Made by a program: the position numbers and the translations under genes. A model generated the notes under the pieces. That model saw only the letters and a list, made by a program, of their open reading frames with translations. It was not told the origin of the DNA and did not search any database. From JAXMBN01 sp046349875 (lineage in GTDB: Bacteria > Planctomycetota > Planctomycetia > Pirellulales > Pirellulaceae): a stretch of 64,000 bases of DNA. Each line of letters opens with the position of its first letter. Positions within the stretch are counted from its first letter, which is position 1. Of the stretch, positions 17,461 to 27,200 are shown one piece after another. The stretch lies in NCBI GenBank assembly GCA_046349875.1, contig JAXMBN010000003.1, positions 124,001 through 188,000 of the forward strand. The letters are read 5' to 3'.

Positions 17461-18006
17461 ATGGAACCAAAATCGCTGAGCAAGTTCTTGAGTCTTATCT
17501 TGCGGCATCAACCGGAAGTGATTGGAGCCACCTTAGATAGCGCAGGATGGATCGATGTCGACGACCTGCTTGAAAAACTGAGGCTTCATGGCAAGCTTGT
17601 ATCAAGAGATTTGCTTGAGGATGTCGTCGCTACGAGTGATAAACAACGATTCGCTTTTAGTGAAGATGGGACGCGTATTCGGGCCAATCAGGGGCATTCT
17701 TTATCATCCGTGGATTTGGCTCTGGATCCAACAGTTCCTCCAGAAAGGCTCTTCCATGGAACGATTGCGAACTTCATTTCGAGTATTCGAGAACGAGGTT
17801 TAGAGAAGCGGTCACGGCAACATGTGCACCTTTCAAAGGATGAAGAAACCGCGAGAATTGTCGGGGCGCGACGCGGGAAGCCAACCATCCTTGTCGTAAG
17901 GAGTCGCGAGATGCATGCTCGCGGTTATGCCTTCTACCTATCTGCCAATCAGGTTTGGCTAACAGATCACGTCCCATCAGAATTCATTCAGTTTCCTGAC
18001 GATTAG
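17461..18006 (+). CDS. kptA: RNA 2'-phosphotransferase (KptA/Tpt1 family)
   Basis: Tpt1/KptA transfers an internal RNA 2'-phosphate to NAD+, giving ADP-ribose cyclic phosphate. The 181-residue protein has the N-terminal LSKFLSLILRHQPE (conserved Arg-His), DLLEKLR winged-helix segment, the LFHGT NAD-binding motif, HVHLSKDEETARIVG and the C-terminal LSANQVWLTDHVP. All are family hallmarks and the length is normal. Its physiological RNA substrate in bacteria is not known, since no 2'-phosphate-generating ligase is visible nearby. AGGAAACGA precedes the ATG. The gene's stop codon overlaps by 3 bases the stop codon of the convergent membrane-protein gene. Confidence 0.93.
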   Translation: MEPKSLSKFLSLILRHQPEVIGATLDSAGWIDVDDLLEKLRLHGKLVSRDLLEDVVATSDKQRFAFSEDGTRIRANQGHSLSSVDLALDPTVPPERLFHGTIANFISSIRERGLEKRSRQHVHLSKDEETARIVGARRGKPTILVVRSREMHARGYAFYLSANQVWLTDHVPSEFIQFPDD

Positions 18007-19127
18007 GGCGTTTCCAACACAGGTTCACTGGAAGATCCATTGGCGGATCGAGATGAGGCTTGGGTGTAAAGGGAGTCGGCTCGAACCCAGCGACGAAAAC
18101 TGAGAATATAGAAACCACCCTCGGAGTCGATGACCTCGATTCGTTGACTCACCCAAGTCGCAGTGCGATTCTTTGAGGATCGCAAGGTGACTTGTTGGTC
18201 CAAGCGTTGAATCCCTTTCCATCCTGAGATGCGAAAGGTGGTTTGCGAATCGTCCAGGCAGCTTACCGTGATCGGGTGATACTTGGGAAGGTGAGGCTTG
18301 GACGATTCGATGTAAGCGCGAAATGAAGGACCGCGTTGAGCAAACCAAAAGGGAAAGAGATAAGCCATCGCAGGGCCAACGACTAGGTCGCGATAGTATC
18401 TCGTTCGTCGATATACCCATAGGAAAATCACGCCACAGAAGGCGAGCATCAAGAGATTGATGAAGGTTGCAAGGATGGGGCTGTAACAATAGATGGTCAT
18501 CAGGGCTGCACAGGATGCCTTGTTTCCGAATTCGAGCAATGCGTCCACGGTTGGAAAGGGAATCAACCACACCATGAATTCAAAAAACAATTTGACAAAA
18601 TTGATGACCAAAATGTTGATGGCGGCAAAAGCTGACATTGCAAGCTGTAGAGAGAACGTACCGATGCCGGCCGAGAGATAAAGAGGATGGGTCGCTTGAT
18701 CGAGATTGGAGATCGCAGGTTGTCCTGCATCGGGGATGCCTGTGCTCCCTAGCCATCGCACGGCAAGAAAAATGATGACGGCCGAATAGGCTTCCAGCTT
18801 TTCGGCCGCAAGACTAATCGGTTTGCTTACTTTGGTCATCCGCGGAAGGCTGGTGAGGATAGCCAAGCAGGCCATGGTCCAAAAGAGCCAAGGACTGTCC
18901 AAGGGACCTTCGGTGCGAAACAAAGCGCTTCGCTCTTGTAGCCAGTCAGGACCGTAGGTGGCAACACCCGATAGAAAAGCTAGTCCGAAGAATGGCGAGA
19001 GCGCAATGGGGGCTAGCGGGCCAAGCCACTCACTGGTGCTCAATTGCTGACGGATGCTATCGCTGGCAGACTGAGTTGAAGCATCGAGTCCCGATGAAAA
19101 GTCGGGCAAGACTGTTTGATCCCACAT
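18003..19127 (-). CDS. multi-pass membrane protein, function unknown
   Basis: The 374-residue product has about six to seven hydrophobic segments between residues 35 and 265, including APIALSPFFGLAFLSGVATY, FGTFSLQ-like IGTFSLQLAMSAFAAINILV and FINLLMLAFCGVIFLWVYR, followed by a soluble C-terminal ~110 residues rich in beta strands. The resemblance to DUF4126-type membrane proteins is slight. Similar unnamed proteins occur in Planctomycetes. I cannot assign a role. It converges on kptA with overlapping stop codons (18003-18006), and its upstream gap of ~250 bases leads to the kinase gene's 3' end. Confidence 0.75.
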   Translation of the reverse strand: MWDQTVLPDFSSGLDASTQSASDSIRQQLSTSEWLGPLAPIALSPFFGLAFLSGVATYGPDWLQERSALFRTEGPLDSPWLFWTMACLAILTSLPRMTKVSKPISLAAEKLEAYSAVIIFLAVRWLGSTGIPDAGQPAISNLDQATHPLYLSAGIGTFSLQLAMSAFAAINILVINFVKLFFEFMVWLIPFPTVDALLEFGNKASCAALMTIYCYSPILATFINLLMLAFCGVIFLWVYRRTRYYRDLVVGPAMAYLFPFWFAQRGPSFRAYIESSKPHLPKYHPITVSCLDDSQTTFRISGWKGIQRLDQQVTLRSSKNRTATWVSQRIEVIDSEGGFYILSFRRWVRADSLYTQASSRSANGSSSEPVLETP

Positions 19128-19377
19128 GCGTTGCTACCCAATCGCTCCAAAATGGAATAGATGCTCTACCCTGTGATCGATCCCAAGCAGAATCGTCAAC
19201 TGGATTGGTTACGATTTCGTTCCGTTCGGGTCGATGCACGCGAAGGCAAGGAACAGATTCGTTCCCATTCGCTTTTCGGATTTTAAGACGCAAGCTTAGA
19301 GAAGAATCGTTCGATCTTTGCGAGGATTTGAGATTTTTCAAATTCTCTTTGCTACAGATAGGATCGCGACCAAGCGG

Positions 19378-21732
19378 CTATGGGCCTGGATTCAGCCGTA
19401 CGCGTCGAATGCACCACCAGTCGCTGCCGCGATGCCCACCTACGCGATTGGAATCGAAATAGAGTGTCATTCCATCGGCCGAAAGAATCGGGCGTCCTTC
19501 TGAAAACTCGGTGTTTACCGGTTTGTCGAATCGAATAGGAATCGAGAATGGTTGCTGGAGGTTGGGGCGGACACAGAAATAGATGTCCATTTCTCCAAGC
19601 CCACCGCGTCGATCGGAACTGAAAAAAAGTACGCGGTCATCCAGGGCTAAGCTGGGTGAAAAGTCTTGAGCTCTTGAATTGAAGGGAACAGGCAACCACT
19701 GAGGGGCTTGAAATCGTTCGGATCGATCGCGCCGCTTAACAACAAAGATGTCGTCACTTCCAATGGAGGGTTCGCGAGCCGAGCAAAAATAGAACTCCAA
19801 TCCGTTCTGGGACATCCAGCCTTGGCCATCGTTTGAAGGGGAGTTCAAATATTCGTCGGGCCATTCCGATGGCCCCCACGTTCCATCCTCAAGGCTCCAT
19901 TGTTGTAGATCGAACCCTCCTAATTTGGAATGAATGGGTGAACAGAAGAGGATCCGAGTGCGATCGTCTGAAATTGTAGGAAAGAATAGATACTCTTCGC
20001 CCGTGAGTTTTGTGCGGTCGCGAAACGGTTCTTGCGGTGACGATCGTGTTGCCAGTGTTGAGTTTTGACCATCGCGATAGAGAAGTGTCAATTCATCTGG
20101 AGTGATGAAGTTCTCATGCATGGGGCCGTCCGGATGGACGTCGCGACCGAGATTGATAGGATCGCTCCACGTCCATTCGGACGAAAACAAAGGATGCCGC
20201 AGCAAATCCTCAGGTAAGGCTTGGACAAGTTGTTTAGTCTCGGGTGTGTTCCAATCGAGGGCTGTGAGTCTGGGCTTGGCGATCACCGAAGCGATGATAG
20301 GACCATTGTCGCGACGCAATTGAAACTTGGTTTCAGTAAAGACGAGGTCTTTAGGATTCGAGATAACCCATTGGTAGTCGCCATAGGGAAGTGGATTGAC
20401 TCCCTTTTTCAACTTGAAGATTTGCCGCGACAATTGATTTTCAACGACGAGACCTCCTTCGTCGGAAACGCGCGCTGCAACAACAGGATCGTCCATGGTG
20501 ACAACAAAGTCGCAATGCGACCTTCGAAGAAGAAGCATCAAGGATGCGGCAATGATGCTAAACAAGCTGGTTGCGAAGATGGCCGTCCATAGGACCTTGC
20601 GCTGTGATGCTTTGGTTGGTGGATGACTTTTCAACGCAATGGGTTGGCCTTCGAGGTATGCTCGCAAGACTTGCGCAAAGTTGCCTGCTGTAGGAAATCG
20701 ATCGTCGATATTGGACTCAAGGGCCTTTTGGAGGATGGCTTCGAAATCTTTATCGATGTCGGCACGATGAGAACGTGGAGGTTGAATGGCATCGCCGCGA
20801 GCGAGTGCTGCCATGACTTGCGATGCGTTACCTTGATGAACAGGCCTTCCGGTAACCAATTCGTAACCAATGGCACCTAGAGCATAGATATCACTTGCAG
20901 GGCCGATGCGATGTTGGGCTCCTTGTACTTGTTCCGGTGCCATGTAAGCAGGTGTGCCGAGGATGGTTCCTGACTTGGTGATGCGAGGATCCTCGCTTTC
21001 TTGGACGGCTAAACCGAAATCTAAGAGCACCGGCTCTGCTTCGTGATCCATGACGATGTTGGCTGGCTTGATATCTCGGTGAAGGACGCCCGCAGAATGT
21101 GCCGTTTGAACGGCATCCGCGAGTTTCACTAAGAACAACGCTGTTTCCTTGGAATCCCAAGGTTGCTGGCGAAGCATCTTTTGATGCAGTGTTTCGCCGT
21201 CAATGCGAGGCATCACGAGCACGGTTAGTCCATTCCATTCGAAGAGATCGAGTATGGAAAGGAGGTTGCGATGAGAGAGATGCGCCATCGAAGTTGCTTC
21301 ACGCAACCAGCGTTTGGACTCGGATGCAAGTTCCACACGAGGGACCTTGAGAGCGACCGATCGTTTCAATTGATTGTCTTTGGCCCCATAGACGACTCCC
21401 ATCGATCCCACACCAAGAACTTCTTCGATTTGGTAACGCCCAAGAATGGTGCCAGGAGGAAGGGTCCCAGGAGGAAGAGTGCCTGCGGGGGAAGCGGCAA
21501 GTGAGTTTCCTGTTTCTGCTGGTACGGTATCAAATGGCTCGCGGAGGGTAGATTCGTTGGAGTCCTCGAGAAATCCTTCAGCCGAGTGGTGCGCTTCGAG
21601 TAATGATTCCACTTCCTCCCTCAGGAGTGGATCCTGCTGACATGCCGTATTGAGATACTCAAATCGAGCATGAGGGTCCGTGATCTCGAGGGCGGACAAA
21701 AAAATCTGATTGGCTTTAGAATTCCAGGTCAT
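19378..21732 (-). CDS. Ser/Thr protein kinase with C-terminal PD40 (WD40-like) propeller
   Basis: The kinase domain spans about residues 95-355: VLGVGSMGVVYGAKD, VALKVPR, HRDIKPANIVMD, DFGLAVQE and GTPAYMAPEQVQG. A single transmembrane helix follows (VLWTAIFATSLFSIIAASLMLLL, here split as ATSLFSIIAASLMLLL). The outer part ends in PD40 repeats, for example DRTRILFCSPIHSKLGG, LDDRVLFFSSDRRGGLGEMD and LSADGMTLYFDSNRVGGHRG, as in TolB-like propellers. It starts with the LSALEITDPHARFEYLNTAC segment typical of planctomycete sigma-associated kinases. It is divergent from the ECF gene at 21882, with only 149 bases between. The frame is intact. Confidence 0.92.
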   Translation of the reverse strand: MTWNSKANQIFLSALEITDPHARFEYLNTACQQDPLLREEVESLLEAHHSAEGFLEDSNESTLREPFDTVPAETGNSLAASPAGTLPPGTLPPGTILGRYQIEEVLGVGSMGVVYGAKDNQLKRSVALKVPRVELASESKRWLREATSMAHLSHRNLLSILDLFEWNGLTVLVMPRIDGETLHQKMLRQQPWDSKETALFLVKLADAVQTAHSAGVLHRDIKPANIVMDHEAEPVLLDFGLAVQESEDPRITKSGTILGTPAYMAPEQVQGAQHRIGPASDIYALGAIGYELVTGRPVHQGNASQVMAALARGDAIQPPRSHRADIDKDFEAILQKALESNIDDRFPTAGNFAQVLRAYLEGQPIALKSHPPTKASQRKVLWTAIFATSLFSIIAASLMLLLRRSHCDFVVTMDDPVVAARVSDEGGLVVENQLSRQIFKLKKGVNPLPYGDYQWVISNPKDLVFTETKFQLRRDNGPIIASVIAKPRLTALDWNTPETKQLVQALPEDLLRHPLFSSEWTWSDPINLGRDVHPDGPMHENFITPDELTLLYRDGQNSTLATRSSPQEPFRDRTKLTGEEYLFFPTISDDRTRILFCSPIHSKLGGFDLQQWSLEDGTWGPSEWPDEYLNSPSNDGQGWMSQNGLEFYFCSAREPSIGSDDIFVVKRRDRSERFQAPQWLPVPFNSRAQDFSPSLALDDRVLFFSSDRRGGLGEMDIYFCVRPNLQQPFSIPIRFDKPVNTEFSEGRPILSADGMTLYFDSNRVGGHRGSDWWCIRRVRLNPGP

Positions 21733-21881
21733 TGGGCACTTACGAAAATATCGAAATCAGCTGCCAGGATGAGGGGGGTATCCTTCAATGCGAGAAATCA
21801 AGGGAGATTGCACGTCGATTTCCCAGGGAAGTTGCTCCGAGTATACTATTGGATCTACTTCTCTGCTTGCCATCTTCATCC

Positions 21882-22397
21882 ATGTCTATGTCAGCTGATC
21901 GAACCACCTCCCCTGCACCATCCATCGGAGAGCCTGTAGATATGGGAGAATGGTTGCCCTTGGTCTACGACGAGCTTCGAAAGCTTGCAGCCATTCGACT
22001 TGCCAATGATTCGGCAGGAAAGACTTTGCAACCAACTGCTTTGGTTCATGAAGTCTATCTTCGGCTCCTAGGGAATGGGATGTCACCAATCCTTGCCGAT
22101 CAGCGCGTCTTCTTTGCCGCAGCGGCGGAGTCGATGCGACGAATTTTGATTGATCGCGCTCGAGCCAAGAGTGCCCAAAAGCGAGGTGGGAATGCGAAGC
22201 CAGTGGATCTCGATCTGAGCCAACTGACCGCGCTGGATTCCGAAAGGTCGTCTGAGATCTTGGCACTCGATGAAGCCTTGGAAGAACTTGCCACACATGA
22301 TTCCGAAACGGCTCGGCTCATTCAATTACGTTTTGGTGGGTTGACCCATCAGCAAGCAGCCGAATCGCCGGAATCGTCGTGGAAACGCGGATCGTGA
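21882..22397 (+). pseudogene. ECF sigma factor that has lost its region 4 recognition helix
   Basis: Region 2 is present (WLPLVYDELRKLAAIRLAN, LQPTALVHEVYLRLL, FFAAAAESMRRILIDRARAKSAQKRGG), followed by the linker and the beginning of region 4 (EELATHDSETARLIQLRFGGLTHQQAAE). The frame then changes to SPESSWKRGS and stops, instead of giving the expected GI-R-TADRDW recognition helix. Shifted-frame codons downstream (…GAAACG, GGATCGTGAC) look like remnants of that helix, so one or more indels near 22365-22400 are likely. ATG 21882 is chosen because upstream codons do not fit the family. As it stands the product could not bind a -35 element. The divergent kinase next to it is intact. Confidence 0.75.
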
Positions 22398-22399
22398 CG

Positions 22400-22651
22400 C
22401 TGGAAAAGCATGAAACCACCGAAGGTGTCCAGCCAGGGCAGCGTAGGTTCGCGGTGATTCGATCGACCTGAGACCCGTGGTATCGGATCGGAATTCGCGG
22501 CACAAATCGAAATGTTCGAGTCTTTGTCATTTTGCGTGGCAAATTGACAAAGGCCGCATTGTTGGGTGCAACTATTTTGAAATCTGATGAAGCTTGGTCA
22601 TACTGAAATAGTTGGCAGCTCTTTTCCTTCGGTTGGATTGGTTTTGGCTTC
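22400..22651. other. intergenic region after the broken sigma gene
   Basis: These 250 bases hold the decayed or frameshifted end of the sigma gene (to about 22470) and then presumably the promoter of the PEP-CTERM gene. I see no repeat or hairpin of note. Confidence 0.4.
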
Positions 22652-23338
22652 ATGATGGGTTCGCGCACAAGGTTGGGTCGTGTTGGTCCTTTATTGTTGT
22701 TCATCGGGTTCATAGGATGGAACTCGCAATTGCTGGGTGGCCTAGTCGTAACATTGCAGCCAACCTCATCGACAACAATGCATGTGGGTGAGACGGCCTT
22801 CTTGGACGTTCTTGTTCGAACCGATTCCGGTTCACTGTCGATCGATTCGTTTGTTGCTCTATTGGATATCCAAGGTGGATCAGCCGGAGGATTTACCTTT
22901 GGGATGCCCCCTGCGACTTCTCCCTTCAGCGATTCCCAGTATTTGTTCTTAGGAAGAAGTTGGTCACAGAACCTGGGATCTCCGATCGGTGGTTTACAGA
23001 ACGCCGATCAAACATTCTTTGCTTTCGATAAGACGGATTTATCGGGAGCATCGAGTCCTGTAGTTTTGTCGACGTTGGACAAGCTTTTGTTTCGAGTGGC
23101 TGTTTCGGCGAATGCGATCGGCGATTATCAGGTGAAACTTCGCAATCCGGAGTCGGCCATGTTTGATGGCCTCGGTGTTCGCCAGGGGGATCTGGCTGGA
23201 TCCATTCACTATTCAGTAACCGCCGTCCCTGAGCCATCATCGCTTGGACTATGCGGCTTGGGTACGCTTGGAGTGAGTTGGATCGCGCGACGGCGTAGGT
23301 TGCGCTCCATCGCCACAAGCCCAAGTCTGGGCCGATAG
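22652..23338 (+). CDS. PEP-CTERM sorting-domain protein
   Basis: The 228-residue protein starts with a signal peptide (basic start MMGSRTRLGR, hydrophobic VGPLLLFIGFIGW) and ends with the PEP-CTERM tripartite signal: VPEPSS, a hydrophobic helix LGLCGLGTLGVSWIA and the basic RRRRLRS. The middle is a cohesin-like beta domain of about 150 residues with V-strand pattern LDVLVRTDSGSLSIDSFVALLDI. PEP-CTERM proteins are cleaved by exosortase and delivered to the exterior or into the extracellular matrix. No exosortase gene is in the window. A second ATG directly follows the first. Confidence 0.9.
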   Translation: MMGSRTRLGRVGPLLLFIGFIGWNSQLLGGLVVTLQPTSSTTMHVGETAFLDVLVRTDSGSLSIDSFVALLDIQGGSAGGFTFGMPPATSPFSDSQYLFLGRSWSQNLGSPIGGLQNADQTFFAFDKTDLSGASSPVVLSTLDKLLFRVAVSANAIGDYQVKLRNPESAMFDGLGVRQGDLAGSIHYSVTAVPEPSSLGLCGLGTLGVSWIARRRRLRSIATSPSLGR

Positions 23339-23662
23339 AATTAGCCCGTGTAGCCGTGTCTTGCTCAGGCCGTCTTTTGTAGGGGTGGAAGGCTCAGGCT
23401 GTCTCAGTCGGGTTTTCTAGCCGCGAGAAAAAGTTGAAATAATCGGTGCAAATGGAACGAGTATTTCGCATTGGAATTTGTTCAGGCCGCCCCGAGCGAT
23501 CTCCATCGACAGTGGGTCCTGAGCTCCCTTGCACCTGGAATGGCATCGACTTCTTTCGACGAAACGAGACGTTTCGCGTATTTGTGATGGGCCGGCCTCT
23601 GGCTGGAAAAGGGAATGAACTACGGTCGTGTTCCCTTTTGGCTAGTCGGAGCGAACTGCGTT
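23339..23662. other. intergenic region, no gene recognised
   Basis: These 324 bases follow the PEP-CTERM gene. The stretch has one short open frame with no recognisable protein features and no clear hairpin terminator. I see nothing else to report. Confidence 0.4.
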
Positions 23663-24169
23663 ATGGATTCATCGTCTTACGGGTCTCAGCAAGAAACCAC
23701 TACCTCCTCGTTTCATCAACGGATTGACGTCGACCCCAAGGTCCAAGCATCTCTCAAGGATGGGATGCAAGTCCTTCAGGATCTATTCACAGGCGTGATC
23801 CAGACCTTTCAAAACGCAGTAGGGGAGGAGTGGAGCAAGAACGCATTGGCCGCGGCATGGCTCGGTCAAGCGATTGCCTGCTTGCAGGGAATCGAGCAAG
23901 GATGGGAGCTTGGGGATTTCGAACAGCCTCACAAGCTTGGAGAGCTGAATTGTTTTCTGGATCGCATGAAGCGAGAGATCGAAGGCTCACGGGTCGAGTT
24001 TCAAATGGATGCCATCCGGTCGAAGCTTACGCAGGTTGTGCAAATGCTGGTCGACAAACGGTGTGATACCAAGTTGCTGCGAGAAGTGCTGGGTTACATC
24101 CAAGTAGCGCTGAAATCGATTGAAGACACGCCAGCTTCTCCATCCTCTTCGGCTTTCTCTGCTTCCTAA
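23663..24169 (+). CDS. hypothetical helical protein
   Basis: The product from ATG 23663 has 168 residues and is mainly amphipathic helix (VQASLKDGMQVLQDLFTGVI, LGQAIACLQGIEQGW, RSKLTQVVQMLVDKRC). It has no signal peptide or membrane segment, and a Ser-rich tail. The helical bundle character is vaguely like secretion or flagellar chaperones such as FliS, but no motif supports that. An in-frame ATG at 23615 is preceded by AAGGGA at too short a spacing. It sits 100 bases upstream of the giant secreted-protein gene on the same strand, and a partner role is possible. Confidence 0.55.
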   Translation: MDSSSYGSQQETTTSSFHQRIDVDPKVQASLKDGMQVLQDLFTGVIQTFQNAVGEEWSKNALAAAWLGQAIACLQGIEQGWELGDFEQPHKLGELNCFLDRMKREIEGSRVEFQMDAIRSKLTQVVQMLVDKRCDTKLLREVLGYIQVALKSIEDTPASPSSSAFSAS

Positions 24170-24269
24170 GCAATCGCTGAAGCAGTTCTTTTCCGCATTG
24201 GGTGTTCAAGACCCATTCGACTGCTTTGTTTCATTTGATTGACTTCTTCTGCCCAACGACTTAACCACT

Positions 24270-27200
24270 ATGAATTTCTTTCCTCGCAAGCACAAGAAAT
24301 CGACCACCACATACCAGCATGCGCAGCGAAGCAAGTCGCGTAAGCAAAAGCGATTGACACGAATGTTGAGAATTGAATCGCTCGAGGATCGTCGAGTGAT
24401 GGCCTTGGGTTTTTCACCTTATGAACTCATCGGCGATTTCGTTCGCAATAACGCAGAAAACTACGTTGCAACGAGTCCCGTCAAGGTCGACAACACTCCT
24501 TTGGTTGCGCCGGATGGTGGCACCGAAATCCTGCGTTCCCGAGTAAGCGACTTCTATCCGAAGAATGGCCTCGTCACGATTGAAACCGGCATGGGTTCGG
24601 ATTCTGCTTTCTCGACGACGCAGAGGATTGAGGTGCAGACCAATTCGATTGACTATACCGAAAGTGTCACGAAAGAGGTCGGATTCGTACGTCAGCTTAC
24701 CACGGTGTTCTACACCATGACGGCTCGGGTAGAGACTGCAGGCGAATATACCTTTTATTTGGATCCAATCTCTTCGCGATTCGCAACGCCCACATTCAAG
24801 GTGGATGGCATTGAATCCAAGGCTGAGCCACTTGGTTATCATCACCTTAAGATAAGCATGGTGCCTGGGCGAGATTACTCCATCGTCATTACAAATCCAA
24901 CCGGCCAGTACAACGATTTGAATCGAATCAAATTTGAATGGTCGGGACCTAACTTGACTCGCCGTGGGTTCATTCCTGCCAGCGATATCGCATGGAGCTA
25001 TCGCTACAACACCAGTTATGAATCTGGATACGATCGCAATGGAGTCATCATCGTTGGTGCGCATCTTTCGGCCGAAAAACTGACCGATCTCGGGTCGATT
25101 AAGTACACCACCAGTCTTGCGATACCTCAGACAGGAACTTATCAGTTTTATCTATCGAGTAGCGAGACCAGTTCGCTCAAGGTAAATGGTGAGTCGTTTA
25201 TTCAGCAGTCCAATGGACAGGAAAATTCCGTATCGCGAGTCTACACTGCTGGTACGGTGTTATCTCTCGAACTGTCTTATACTGCGATGACACGTGGTGC
25301 TCGCCGATTGAGATTGGATTGGTCGGGGCCCGGATTTTCGCGGCGGGAATTGCAGTCGTCTGAACCAGTTCGATATGAAACGCGTTCAACATCTGGAACG
25401 GTGTATTCTGATCTCAGCGCGTTCGCTTTGACATGGAATGGCGCGACGACGTCCATTCTTAAAGCCGGTGCAAGTGCTGACGAAATTCAAGCGGCACTGA
25501 ATGCATTACCGAATATTGCCTCGTCAGGTGGAAAAGTTTTGGTGACCAAGACGAATGGCGCGTCCTCGTATGGCGTTACATTCACCGGAGGCTTATGGTA
25601 CCGCCCGTCCATCATTCAGAGTTCCAATCCAACTATTGTCAAAGTTGTTCCATCGACCTCCGTGGCGCTTACAAAGCGTGATCCTAATTCTCAGTTGAAG
25701 ATTCAAGCGATTCCTGGGTTAGAAATAGCGGAAATTGCGATCCCCAACCCAACCTCGATCGCCATCGATAACGCACCTATTTTTACTCCTGAGTCATTTC
25801 GCATTGATTCGGACTTCTATGGTGTGAAGCGAGAACGATTGCGTGGTTCACTTCAAATTCTGAAGATTCAGGGGCAATTCGTTCCCGAGCCGAAGACCTT
25901 GAATGTTGAAACCAGCAAGAGCGGACTTCGTGTAGTTTCCATCTCATCGACATCGATGGGTGATTACACGTTGATGCCTTTGATCGATTCCAATGGAGCA
26001 GAACGCCCAATCAACTTTATTACTCTTGGAGGCTTGAATTTTGAGGCTCCTTCGGGCATCAAGGCGAAACTGATTGCAAAGAGTAGTGATAACAACGAAC
26101 TAGTATTCGTTGCCCAAGACACTTCGGTGCTTGTTACAGCGCCTTATGAAGGGGGCAAGCTAACATTGCGATTGATCGGGGATTCGACCAAGCCTATTTT
26201 CTCAGCAGATTTGCGTTCTGGAACCGTTGTTACAACCAACCGATTTGAGTTCGTATCGTTAGAGTTGGGCGGATTCTCGATTCCGGCATCACCTTCGATG
26301 ACAGTTGCCTACGATGCCACTGCCGATAAATTCCAGTTTTCGTTCAACGGACAGCCGCTCGAAACCACTGCTATGACGGGCACGTGGGGGCCGAAGAATG
26401 CGGGCGTGACTGGGGAGTTACCCGTACAGCAGTTCGAATTGTGGGGCGTGACGTACGCTGGAACAACCTACGAGGCTGCAGCGCTTCCTAGTGGTTCGTT
26501 TCAATCGATTGCCCAATTTGAAAACTATCCCAATAAGGTCCTCGGAACTCTAGGACCGTCGGATGGATTCGCCATCGATCTTGGGGCCAACGCTCCCAAA
26601 GGAAACGTAGGTGTACGATTCAATACGGCTTTTCGAATGCCGACCACGGGAGAGTACGTTCTCGACCAAACCAGCCAGGCTTCTCCCAATGGATTCTGGA
26701 ATGGCATCACTCAAGTGAAGCTCAACGGAAATGTCGTTTTCAATGATACCAACAGCAATCCATTCATTAACAAGATCAAACTTCAGTTGATTGGAGGGCA
26801 AGAGTACGCTCTTGAATTCACCCGAATCGAGACTCAAAGCATCTATTCGTTCACGAAGGGAAAGTACTCATTGACGTTATCGACGCCGGGCTATCTATAT
26901 ACGCTCGGTGAAATGCGAAGTGTCGATTTGGCACCGATGGGCGAATACTACACCACGATTCTCAATTTCGATGAAGCGGTTCTTCGTCGGCGGGTGGAAA
27001 TGAGAATCGATATGGTTCCCGATTTGACGTCCGAGCAAAAGGAGCAAGCCAAACGAAATTACACGTTGAAGATCGATCGCAATCGCTTGACGCTCACCAA
27101 TCTACCCATCCTCTATTCCCTATACACCAATCAAGGTACTTCGGTAGCAACCAGCGCTTCGTATAGCGGAGTCTATGGCAATCCAGTCAAGATGAAGATC

